Positions 39,675 through 46,568 of a stretch of DNA of 46,568 nucleotides are shown here, in pieces. Each line of letters begins with the position of its first letter. Within the stretch, counting starts at the first letter, position 1. The stretch is from the IMG/VR virus record IMGVR_UViG_3300042471_001036, positions 1 through 46,568 of that record. One strand, 5' to 3'. Origin of the DNA: a virus. The translations under genes and the position numbers were made by a program. The notes beneath the pieces were generated by a model. The model was not told the origin of the DNA, ran no database searches, and saw only the letters and a program-made list of their open reading frames with translations.

Positions 39675-39859
39675 GGTATTAATCTATCTTTTGGAATGAA
39701 TATCCAAAGTAAAAAATAAGTGAAAATCGTAGGAAACGGAGTGAAAATTCCAATTAAAAACAAAACTCGTACTACAGTTTCGTCAATGTTAAAATAATCT
39801 CCAATTCCTCCGCAAACTCCTCCAATCTCTCCGTGTTCGCGTCTTAATAGTCTTTTCAT
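39671..39859 (-). CDS. PspC-domain protein
   Basis: 62 residues. RLLRREHGEIGGVCGGIGDYF and a hydrophobic helix (VLFLIGIFTPFPTIFTYFLLW) are the whole PspC domain. Inner-membrane protein linked to envelope stress in bacteria; its phage role is unclear. First gene of the PspC-HAD-DUF2061 operon. Confidence 0.93.
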   Translation of the reverse strand: MKRLLRREHGEIGGVCGGIGDYFNIDETVVRVLFLIGIFTPFPTIFTYFLLWIFIPKDRLIP

Positions 39860-39883
39860 AAAAAAATTGTTTTTAATAAAAAA

Positions 39884-39966
39884 GATGGTCAGAGGTTGGT
39901 GGGAATATTAACCCTTGGAGCTAGCACCCGTTCACTGCTGCAGACAGTTACACCAACTTGACCATC
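39884..39966 (-). other. Imperfect inverted-repeat leader element
   Basis: GATGGTCA/TGACCATC (39884-39891 with 39959-39966) extended by GTTGGTG/CACCAAC (39895-39901 with 39951-39957). On the minus strand it lies between the 39972 micropeptide and pspC. Possible leader RNA, attenuator or protein-binding site; no riboswitch family recognised. Confidence 0.45.
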
Positions 39967-39971
39967 ATACG

Positions 39972-40067
39972 TTAAAATGTGCAATTGTCACCGTGTTGGT
40001 CCCAATCATCCTGAGAATCTTGAGAGCAATTTGGGTCGAGTTCTACCTCAAAATCCAAATAAGACAT
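39972..40067 (-). CDS. Candidate 31-residue acidic micropeptide
   Basis: Begins MSYLDFEVELDPNCSQDSQD and ends DNCTF; very acidic with two cysteines. A -7 box (TATATTTG on the minus strand, 40095-40102) lies 27 bases upstream. No relative recognised. Confidence 0.5.
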   Translation of the reverse strand: MSYLDFEVELDPNCSQDSQDDWDQHGDNCTF

Positions 40068-40094
40068 ACATTCAACGATTTAACTTCTTTAATA

Positions 40095-40102
40095 CAAATA
40101 TA
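40095..40102 (-). promoter_or_regulatory. Promoter -7 element
   Basis: Minus-strand TATATTTG, directing the 39972 ORF and perhaps the pspC operon beyond it. Confidence 0.6.
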
Positions 40103-40110
40103 GTATATTT

Positions 40111-40326
40111 TTAATTATTATCAAAATTGATTTTATTCATTTCTTCTATAGATAATTTTTCCATTTTCCACTCTAACCATACATCCATGTCCTTTAGTTG
40201 TTCTAATGTATTTTCGTGAACTAAAACAAACCCTTCAGGGGCGATTCCATGAAATTTTCTGATATGACCTTCTTCTTTGATTAATTTCTTAATGTCAATT
40301 GTCGTCAGTTTTTCTTGTTTTTCCAT
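40111..40326 (-). CDS. Small hypothetical protein
   Basis: 71 residues, helical and charged (TTIDIKKLIKEEGHIRKFHG, LEQLKDMDVWLEWKMEKL). Overlaps the thioesterase gene end by 32 bases. Not recognised. Confidence 0.65.
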   Translation of the reverse strand: MEKQEKLTTIDIKKLIKEEGHIRKFHGIAPEGFVLVHENTLEQLKDMDVWLEWKMEKLSIEEMNKINFDNN

Positions 40327-40669
40327 GAGGGTAAGGTTTTCCGTTTCCGTCTAATAACACAAATACAATCTCATCAATTTTAATAATAGAATCTTTTGTT
40401 TTTTTATTTCTAACATCACAAGCTATTGTAATGGATGTAGTACCAATTTTAACTAAATCTAATCCAAATTCAATAACATCACCAACTTTTGCTGTAGACA
40501 CAAAATTTATTTCAGACATTGCTTTGGTTACAATGTTCGAACTGTTCAATTGGCATATTGCATAAATTGCAGACTCTTCATCAATCCATTGAAGAACCCT
40601 GCCACCAAATAGGGTTCCTCTTGGATTTAAATCTTCTGGTTTAATTAATCTTCTTGTCCTGTATTTCAC
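40295..40669 (-). CDS. Acyl-CoA thioesterase-like hotdog protein
   Basis: 124 residues. LNPRGTLFGGRVLQWIDEE is the YciA/BACH-type hotdog motif with the catalytic Asp; EINFVSTAKVGDVIEF and a variable end complete one hotdog domain. It hydrolyses acyl-CoA thioesters in bacteria; in a phage it may change membrane lipids or act on another thioester. Overlaps both neighbours (32 and 29 bases), so it is well embedded. Confidence 0.88.
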   Translation of the reverse strand: MKYRTRRLIKPEDLNPRGTLFGGRVLQWIDEESAIYAICQLNSSNIVTKAMSEINFVSTAKVGDVIEFGLDLVKIGTTSITIACDVRNKKTKDSIIKIDEIVFVLLDGNGKPYPHGKTRKTDDN

Positions 40670-41264
40670 TATTTAAAAATTTTATAATTTTTTCTTTAAT
40701 ACCTGTTTGTTTGATACCCTCAGTACTTTTCGGAGTCTCAACAAAATTATCTAATCCCCACTCATGCTCGTAAGGTATACTATAGTCAAGACCTTCTTTA
40801 CCCATTCTCAAATCATCAATAGAAACCCAATGAGTAATCTCGGGATGGTCATGTAGGTATTGTTTAATTTCAATAACTCTAGTTTGTTCCAAATCCCATG
40901 CTCGAGACCACATAAAACCAGCAGGATATGCATCAATGTACCAAGTACATTGACCCAAATTAGGGGTAAATGCAATAGGTTTCTTTTTGATTCCCTGAGA
41001 CTCATAATATTCACCCATCTCCTCAACGTTTGCCCATCTTTTCCAATCAGACGACACAACGATTTCCGCTCCTGTTTCTTCTAAGATTTCATTTAAGATT
41101 TTGATTGCCTTTTTATTGAAGTTATCAAATCTACAATCTAAAGGGACTTCACTATTTGTCATAGACAATTTTCGTCCGCCCCATTCCTTTTGTTTTTTAT
41201 GGCGACCACCCCACTCAGTAGATAAGCATATTACTCCGTCATGGTCTAAAAATATAACTTTCAT
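40641..41264 (-). CDS. HAD-domain protein of RNA-repair (Swiss Army Knife) type
   Basis: 207 residues. FLDHDGVICLS (5-15) is motif I; KKAIKILNEILEETGAEIVV then SSDWKRWA is motif II; WVSIDDL is a late acidic motif. The LN.I...TGA.IVVSS.W wording is that of HAD domains in Swiss Army Knife RNA-repair proteins. May remove terminal phosphates of RNA; the assignment to RNA is inference. Confidence 0.82.
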   Translation of the reverse strand: MKVIFLDHDGVICLSTEWGGRHKKQKEWGGRKLSMTNSEVPLDCRFDNFNKKAIKILNEILEETGAEIVVSSDWKRWANVEEMGEYYESQGIKKKPIAFTPNLGQCTWYIDAYPAGFMWSRAWDLEQTRVIEIKQYLHDHPEITHWVSIDDLRMGKEGLDYSIPYEHEWGLDNFVETPKSTEGIKQTGIKEKIIKFLNSEIQDKKIN

Positions 41265-41265
41265 A

Positions 41266-41718
41266 TCAATTCTTTTTTTCTTTTTCTTTTAGCCATGCGT
41301 CATAACCATATTTATCAAATTCTTCTTTAGTCCCAATTCCTATTGGGACAAAAAGGGCAAATCCATTATCATCTTCAAAATGGTTACATTCGTCTTCCAT
41401 AGGAAAAAACTCCCATTTCCAATATTCAAACACATCACCATTCCATCTCGCAATTCCTGTACACCTGTGGTCACCAATGTAATACTCGCCAACAACCAAG
41501 TCTTTTTTTGGAATTGCACCCAACTCAATTAATTTTGGGATATAAAACTGTTCCCATTCTTCTTTATCTACTATTGGTAATTGTGGAATATCGTTTTTAT
41601 CCTTAAACGGACCTCGAGTTTTCCAATATTCTTTGACACGAGCATATCTCTCTTCTTTGGTCTCAGTTTTCTGTTTGACCCAAGTTTTGAATGCCTCTTT
41701 GTCATTAAATTTTTCCAT
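41266..41718 (-). CDS. Hypothetical protein
   Basis: 150 residues. Charged N-terminal helix (KTETKEERYARVKEYWKT), then a beta-rich aromatic domain (LVVGEYYIGDHRCTGIARWN, FEYWKWEFFPM). No family recognised. Its ATG follows a -7 box by four bases, so it is likely leaderless; one base separates it from the HAD gene. Confidence 0.7.
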   Translation of the reverse strand: MEKFNDKEAFKTWVKQKTETKEERYARVKEYWKTRGPFKDKNDIPQLPIVDKEEWEQFYIPKLIELGAIPKKDLVVGEYYIGDHRCTGIARWNGDVFEYWKWEFFPMEDECNHFEDDNGFALFVPIGIGTKEEFDKYGYDAWLKEKEKKN

Positions 41719-41722
41719 ATCA

Positions 41723-41730
41723 CAAAGATA
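41723..41730 (-). promoter_or_regulatory. Leaderless -7 element
   Basis: Minus-strand TATCTTTG, four bases (TGAT) before the ATG at 41718. Confidence 0.7.
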
Positions 41731-41791
41731 ATGTATTTATATAAAAAACAACGCGGAATTCGCATAAATTTTAAATACCTACATATGGAAG

Positions 41792-42016
41792 ATGGTGAAA
41801 AGAATGAAAACGTGGAGAAGGAGCCTCCAAGACAACCTATCACAGGTATTTTTAATGCTCGCGTTATTTTTCAATCCTTTTGGATTCGATGCCGTTCAAT
41901 ACTCCCTAATATTACTGACAGGAAGTTTATGGAGCGCAAACTTCGTTTTGTATTGTGTTGCGGGGTTGTTTTTTGGATTATATATCTACTTTCGAAGGTT
42001 ATCTAAAGAGCCTTGA
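41792..42016 (+). CDS. Small membrane protein
   Basis: 74 residues. Two hydrophobic segments with VFLMLALFFNPFGFDAVQYS and LYCVAGLFFGLYIYF, a pattern shared by small phage and bacterial membrane proteins. The other plus frame here is a worse candidate. Overlaps the convergent YGxxTxWC gene by 14 bases. Confidence 0.7.
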   Translation: MVKRMKTWRRSLQDNLSQVFLMLALFFNPFGFDAVQYSLILLTGSLWSANFVLYCVAGLFFGLYIYFRRLSKEP

Positions 42017-43487
42017 GCTTACCTTCTTTGAAGGCCTCAAAATTTGGACCTTTGATGAGGAAATAATCTTTTCCTATTTTTCTATAATTTAAAATTCCAG
42101 CATTTTTTGCTGCGGCAAAGAATGAAGAATGTTGACCTCTTAAGTCTCGAGGATTATATAGAAAACCAAGTTTACTTTTTCTAAATTGTGTTTTACCGTC
42201 TTGAGTTATTTTTTCTAAATAACCAATATCTGTGAGGAAATCTAGTTTTGTTCCTATCTTTCCTTTATCCAAATAATCAACAAGTTTTTTAACCCAACCT
42301 TTATTTTTACCAAATTTGTAACCATAGGTAGACCTAAAAACTCTTGAAGAACCTGCAACTTTTTGAAGTAATTTTGGATTGTTTTTAATGTGGTCTAATA
42401 CTCTTGTTACAATGTGTCTTCTAACACCTTCAGCGGTTTCTGCGGGGGTTTTACCAAGATAGTATGTTGAATCAATTCCCCACCCTTCAAGACCAAGGTC
42501 CTCAAAATCATCACCCGCAACCTCATCATTCCCCATAAACCCTATGCTGGCAGAGAACGTTCTATCATCTTTACTTTTGTACGTAATAAAAACTTGATAT
42601 TCGTCAATTAATTTATTTTCTGTGTCCGATTTTAAAGAAACTGATAAGCGGGCTTCGGAATGTCCAAAACCTAAATCGAGGATGTTTTGGAACCCTCTTA
42701 TATAAGTTGTTAAATTATAATTAGAATTTAAGTAATTTTTAGCTTCAACAGAATTCTCACCCACTTTATCAAAAGTTTCTATCAAAAATCTGTCTGTCAT
42801 TGACCCCTTGTAAACCTTATAGTCATTTTTAATTGACTCAATCATTTCAGGAAATGCATATTCAAATACATCAATTTCTCTTTGACTCATTGGTGAATCT
42901 TGAGCATCCCAATATCTCATAAACCCTTCATCATCAAAATGGATTGCAACTTTTGAATAATTTTTGTTTGTGGATTTGGCTTTGTTGATAATAAAATATA
43001 ACGATTGACGACCTGAGGTATATCTACCAAAATGACCTGAACCTTTTGATGTAACACACCACTTAGTGTTTGAGCCATACTTACAAGAAGCTTCTTCAGT
43101 TTTTGGTTGAATCACCACAAAATCTCCTTTTTCATAGATTTTTTTAGATTGACCTTCTAATTCTTTTTCTTTCTCTTTTTCATGGAATGGTAATAAAGCT
43201 CCTTCTAATTCAGAAAAAGTATTATATTGATTAATATCTTTCTTATTTAATTGAGATTGATATTTGTCAAAATCTTGTATTAACCCAACGGCAATATCAA
43301 CATTCATATCAATATCTGAATTTGGGTCTAAAGCCTTTAAAATAAAGTCAGTGTATTTGTGATTGAAATCTACAAGGTCGGAAATATTCAAAATCCAGTT
43401 TAATGTTTCTTCATCAAACTTGTTTGAGTATTTTTTCTTTAGGTCTTCTTTTCTACCTTCTAATATAAGAATTGACATGAATTTCAT
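42003..43487 (-). CDS. YGxxTxWC-domain phage protein, paralogue B
   Basis: 494 residues (start 43487 chosen; 43478 or 43502 possible). The N-terminus SILILEGRKEDLKKKYSNKF carries ILE, as in the tags. KYGSNTKWCVTSKG, FGRYTSGRQSLYFIINK, and YWDAQDSPM form the domain shared with the 2653 protein. The C-terminal 270 residues are beta-rich then basic (KFGKNKGWVKKLVDYLDKGK). Unknown enzyme or virion protein. Confidence 0.75.
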   Translation of the reverse strand: MKFMSILILEGRKEDLKKKYSNKFDEETLNWILNISDLVDFNHKYTDFILKALDPNSDIDMNVDIAVGLIQDFDKYQSQLNKKDINQYNTFSELEGALLPFHEKEKEKELEGQSKKIYEKGDFVVIQPKTEEASCKYGSNTKWCVTSKGSGHFGRYTSGRQSLYFIINKAKSTNKNYSKVAIHFDDEGFMRYWDAQDSPMSQREIDVFEYAFPEMIESIKNDYKVYKGSMTDRFLIETFDKVGENSVEAKNYLNSNYNLTTYIRGFQNILDLGFGHSEARLSVSLKSDTENKLIDEYQVFITYKSKDDRTFSASIGFMGNDEVAGDDFEDLGLEGWGIDSTYYLGKTPAETAEGVRRHIVTRVLDHIKNNPKLLQKVAGSSRVFRSTYGYKFGKNKGWVKKLVDYLDKGKIGTKLDFLTDIGYLEKITQDGKTQFRKSKLGFLYNPRDLRGQHSSFFAAAKNAGILNYRKIGKDYFLIKGPNFEAFKEGKLKAL

Positions 43488-43502
43488 ACCAATAAATACC
43501 AA

Positions 43503-43850
43503 TTACTTCCAAAACAATTGGATTCCAACAATTGTTAACGCCAGTAATATACACACAACAGTTTTTAATGACATATGTTCCCCAAACAACATTGAAGACA
43601 TAGATGTAAAAACCATGATACCAAGCGCGAATCCAATCAATCTACTCGGCCAAATTTGACCACCAAAACCTTCCACATACATTCTAACGGCTACAATGTA
43701 CAAATAACTTATTGGGATACTTGAAAGTAAAACCACCCACATATATTTTTCGTACCATCCATATTTGATGGCCCCTTGTAATTGCAGAAATGAACCTATC
43801 TGACCAAAAATCATAATGATAGTTGCAATTAATACTTTTGTTAAACTCAT
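43503..43850 (-). CDS. Four-helix DMT/EamA-like membrane protein
   Basis: 115 residues with four hydrophobic helices (VLIATIIMIFGQIGSFLQL; VVLLSSIPISYLYIVAV; LIGFALGIMVFTSMSSMLFG; VVCILLALTIVGIQLFW), the size of a small drug/metabolite transporter half. Function in a phage unclear. Confidence 0.8.
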   Translation of the reverse strand: MSLTKVLIATIIMIFGQIGSFLQLQGAIKYGWYEKYMWVVLLSSIPISYLYIVAVRMYVEGFGGQIWPSRLIGFALGIMVFTSMSSMLFGEHMSLKTVVCILLALTIVGIQLFWK

Positions 43851-43883
43851 AACGTAATAATAGTAAATTATTTAAAATAAAAA

Positions 43884-43910
43884 ACCCCCACCATAGGTGA
43901 GGGCTTAAAA
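43884..43910 (-). terminator. Probable terminator
   Basis: CCCCCACC/GGTGAGGG with one mismatch and A/T-rich flanks, after the lipoprotein gene. Confidence 0.7.
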
Positions 43911-43927
43911 TTTTAATTAAAAGAATA

Positions 43928-45133
43928 TTAATTTCCTCTTGATGGAAATCTTGTCCAACCATTAGTCCATGTTGGTTTAGAAAGTATTTCTAATTCTGCT
44001 CTCGTATAATTTTTCTCAAGGTTACCTTCACTTAACGATTTTTCTTTCATTTGTAATGCGGTAAACACTGTTGAGGTTGATTTAAAATTTAATAATGGGT
44101 CAAACGATTGAACCTCATTATTTTGAAATTTAGATACCCCATCTCTATATGATTGTGCGGTTTCATTACTTTCAATAGAAAACGAACCTTTTTGATAACC
44201 TAATATCTTTGAGTTTGTTATTGTAAACTGTGTTGCACGTCTCCATCTTAACCCTAAATTATGGTTTGATAGTGATGACACATCAAACGGTCCAATTAAA
44301 ATCATACCACTTAATTTAGGATGTGTAAAAGGTTGTGCTGATGAACCTGTTCCATCGTTATCACATTCTACACCATTTCCTGCATCTCCGTTGTCTACAA
44401 ATTGAGGGTCTCTTTTTGAAACACTGTTTGTTACGGTTCCGTTATATCCAAAGTCAAAATCGTAATCATCATCTGCGGTCGCAAACGCGTATAAGTTTCT
44501 TGGTGATACAGTTCCTCCAAAGAATTCAAATGCATCATCGTTAGCGTAAATTGTTTGAACATATTCAATTATTGTTCCACTACCAACACCACCTAATGTC
44601 AATGCATTTATTTCAGAATTCGGCATTGCCGCGATACCAGCGTATTCAATTCTTACATAACGAAGAATACCGCTATTATCTAAATCGTTTGTTCCACCAA
44701 ACGGTCTGCCAATACCACCTTCGATTGTTGGTTCTGATGTTCTATTGGTTTTTGCTCTACCCAATATTACAATACCACCCCAATCACCAGGTGATTTTTC
44801 TCCAACCGCTCTACCAGATGTAAAAATAATTGGTTTTGTTACGGTTCCTTCTGCAATAATTTGAGCACCTCTTTCAATACATAATGCTCCTTTTTCTGCA
44901 ATGTCAGAAACGATTGTCGTACCTGGTTGAATAATAAGTTTTGCTCCGTCGGTTACGTATACATAACCTTTTAGTGTCCAAACTTTATCTGCAGTTAAAG
45001 TTGTTGTTGTATTGATGTTACCTGAAAGTGTTGTTGAAGTTGGAATGTTAATTGGTCCATCTTCTCCACCACCTAAATCTTTTTCGCAACTCAATAATCC
45101 TAATGCTAAAATAGCAATTAATAATTTTTTCAT
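43928..45133 (-). CDS. Surface lipoprotein with beta-helix-like repeats
   Basis: 401 residues. Signal MKKLLIAILALGLLSCEKD with lipobox LLSC. The mature protein has WTLKGYVYVTDGAKLIIQPG, GALCIERGAQIIAEGTVTKP, GDWGGIVILGRAKTNR, TIIEYVQTIYANDDAFEFFG, repeating strands of a right-handed beta-helix kind. Such lipoproteins in Flavobacteriia are encoded next to TonB receptors, as here (overlap of 4 bases). It would form an outer-membrane uptake pair. Likely host-derived. Confidence 0.85.
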   Translation of the reverse strand: MKKLLIAILALGLLSCEKDLGGGEDGPINIPTSTTLSGNINTTTTLTADKVWTLKGYVYVTDGAKLIIQPGTTIVSDIAEKGALCIERGAQIIAEGTVTKPIIFTSGRAVGEKSPGDWGGIVILGRAKTNRTSEPTIEGGIGRPFGGTNDLDNSGILRYVRIEYAGIAAMPNSEINALTLGGVGSGTIIEYVQTIYANDDAFEFFGGTVSPRNLYAFATADDDYDFDFGYNGTVTNSVSKRDPQFVDNGDAGNGVECDNDGTGSSAQPFTHPKLSGMILIGPFDVSSLSNHNLGLRWRRATQFTITNSKILGYQKGSFSIESNETAQSYRDGVSKFQNNEVQSFDPLLNFKSTSTVFTALQMKEKSLSEGNLEKNYTRAELEILSKPTWTNGWTRFPSRGN

Positions 45134-46568
45134 AATGTTAGATTTAATGTTAATGAAATTGTTTGCTCATTGTTTATTTTTATTAGATTTCGGTTTTGTA
45201 CCTTTTGGTAATAAATTGATGGTTGAGCAAATACATCACCTATTGCCAATTTTATTTCTCCTTTTGAAAGTTTATGTAAGAATGTAATGTCTAATACATC
45301 TCTACTATTTTCGAATATATCAGGATACCCCTGAAACCCTACAGATGATATTCTATCACCAACTCTATTATAAGTTAAATTAAGGGTGTTTTTCTTTTTA
45401 TGTATGTTTACTCCTCCGTTTAAAACATAGTTTGATTGACCCTGTAATTGTCTTTTGATACCATTAACTTCTACTTCTGAATTCATTACCGAAGCATTTG
45501 TATAAACATCAAACCAATCACTTATCTTTTTACGAACTTCAAATTCAATACCGTATAAGATTGCTGAATTAGGGTTTGTGTAAGTTAAAAGAAGATTTGA
45601 AGGAACTGAGCCGTCTGCAACAATTTGTTCAATTGGTTTAATGAAATTTTTACCAAATAAAGAAACCGAAATGTTTTCACCTGTCTTTGGGTACCATTCG
45701 TATTTAAGGTCTAAATTATATATGTCAGATTTTTCTAACTTTGAATTTCCCAATATTTGAGCATTTCTTACAAAATCATAATAAGCAAAATTAGCAACTT
45801 CTCTGAATTCAGGTCTTGCCAATGTTTTACTTACTGAGAATCTATACTTTGTTTTTTCTTCGTTGTATGAGAGATTTAACGAAGGTAAAAGGTCTAAATA
45901 TTTTCTGTTAACATTCACTTCCGTACCACTAAAATCTGCGGTTTGAACATTAAATAAATTATATTCACCTCTTATTCCACCATTTATTTTCCATTTACCA
46001 AATTCGTTTTCATACATCGAGTAAAGAGACCCCAAATCAAAATCGGCAGTATATCTGTCGGTGTTGTTTGTTATTTCATCCATCATGTCTGTTGATAGAT
46101 AACGAAATATTCTAGCGTTAAAACCTCTAAACCTTTTAATGTACCCACCACCAATTTTAATATTATTGAGTTCTTTATTTATGTTACCGTTAAATGAGTT
46201 TTCATCCATTACACTCCAAAAACGATATGTGTCTCTCCACGCAGTTGCGTAAGGTTCGTTAACACCTAATGATTTTGTGATTGGATTAATCCTATAATCT
46301 GGTTGTTCTCTAAACGTATAATTGTATCCTAAATTAAAATTTAATGTTTTAATTTTACCGTCAAATTGAGAACTAATTACAACGTTGTTAACATGATTCG
46401 AAGACGTTGTTAAAACATTCTGAACGTTATCAAAATTATCGCCATTACGGTTTAGATATGAATCTTCAATTTGGTAGTTTACTAAAGTTTTCCAACTGTA
46501 TCTATTTTCACCCAAGTAAGTTAAATTAAACAAACTGTTTGTTGAAAATCTTTTTGTAAATAAAACAT
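45130..46568 (-). CDS. TonB-dependent receptor, C-terminal part (runs off window)
   Basis: The reading frame stays open to the window edge, so only the barrel is present (about 479 residues). VSKTLARPEFREVANFAYYD, LGNSKLEKSDIYNLDLKYEW, YPKTGENISVSLFGKNFI, and the terminal QTISLTLNLTL are characteristic of flavobacterial TonB receptors with a carboxypeptidase-like N-terminus. An outer-membrane active transporter. Together with the lipoprotein it is a substrate-uptake pair; substrate unknown. Very unusual in a phage. Confidence 0.9.
   Translation of the reverse strand, partial: VLFTKRFSTNSLFNLTYLGENRYSWKTLVNYQIEDSYLNRNGDNFDNVQNVLTTSSNHVNNVVISSQFDGKIKTLNFNLGYNYTFREQPDYRINPITKSLGVNEPYATAWRDTYRFWSVMDENSFNGNINKELNNIKIGGGYIKRFRGFNARIFRYLSTDMMDEITNNTDRYTADFDLGSLYSMYENEFGKWKINGGIRGEYNLFNVQTADFSGTEVNVNRKYLDLLPSLNLSYNEEKTKYRFSVSKTLARPEFREVANFAYYDFVRNAQILGNSKLEKSDIYNLDLKYEWYPKTGENISVSLFGKNFIKPIEQIVADGSVPSNLLLTYTNPNSAILYGIEFEVRKKISDWFDVYTNASVMNSEVEVNGIKRQLQGQSNYVLNGGVNIHKKKNTLNLTYNRVGDRISSVGFQGYPDIFENSRDVLDITFLHKLSKGEIKLAIGDVFAQPSIYYQKVQNRNLIKINNEQTISLTLNLTL

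Noticed and set aside
41581-42006. Longer plus-strand ORF overlapping the 41792 gene
   Set aside because: Its first part is antisense to the 41266 gene, and the alternative frame (41792) gives a recognisable two-helix membrane protein.

Overview
The window reads as part of a large, AT-rich bacteriophage genome whose host is very probably a member of the Bacteroidota (Flavobacteriia-like). The promoters I can see carry the Bacteroidota -7 element TAnnTTTG, often with TTTG about 18-20 bases upstream, and the lipoproteins, signal peptides and TonB-dependent receptor look flavobacterial. Genes are tightly packed, mostly small, often overlap by 1-4 bases and are mostly of unknown function. There is a long tRNA array plus thymidylate synthase, ClpP, RNA ligase, polynucleotide-kinase-like and HNH genes. 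No terminase, portal, capsid, tail or polymerase gene lies in the window, so the phage assignment is contextual.

Layout. (1) 1-7.2 kb: PPK2-type polyphosphate kinase, a DUF5872 protein, four small proteins of one apparent family, an HExxH protease-like protein, a membrane protein and a YGxxTxWC-domain protein; many look like virion cargo. (2) 7.2-14.1 kb, minus strand: sugar genes (cupin, SDR epimerase, nucleotidyltransferase), an enlarged thymidylate synthase, then RNA ligase, P-loop kinase and metallophosphoesterase. (3) 14.1-22.1 kb: an acidic zinc-ribbon protein, a GT17 glycosyltransferase, oxygenase-like genes, a lipoprotein and three tagged proteins, one with annexin-like and peptidoglycan-binding regions. 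(4) 22.2-28 kb, minus strand: ClpP, two tandem carbamoyltransferases, HNH nuclease. (5) 28.2-36.8 kb: 24 tRNA genes with anticodons for all 20 amino acids, interspersed with small genes, structured spacers, one abnormal tRNA-like element and very small ORFs with their own promoters or terminators. (6) 37-43.9 kb, mostly minus strand: a three-module M23 protein, PspC, DUF2061, two HAD proteins, an acyl-CoA thioesterase-like protein and a second YGxxTxWC protein. (7) 43.9-46.6 kb: a surface lipoprotein and a TonB-dependent receptor that runs off the window.

How they may work together. About ten otherwise unrelated proteins begin with short amphipathic segments that end in or contain (L/I)xE, frequently (L/I)NE(Q/N/A). 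Because T4-type phages use N-terminal capsid-targeting sequences cleaved after (L/I)xE, I propose that these are targeting tags for enzymes packaged in the head (PPK2, M23 peptidase, annexin/peptidoglycan-binding protein and others). A second theme is translational autonomy: a near-minimal elongator tRNA set together with RNA-repair enzymes. A third is envelope remodelling: lipoproteins, a TonB receptor, peptidoglycan hydrolases, and sugar and carbamoyl transferases.
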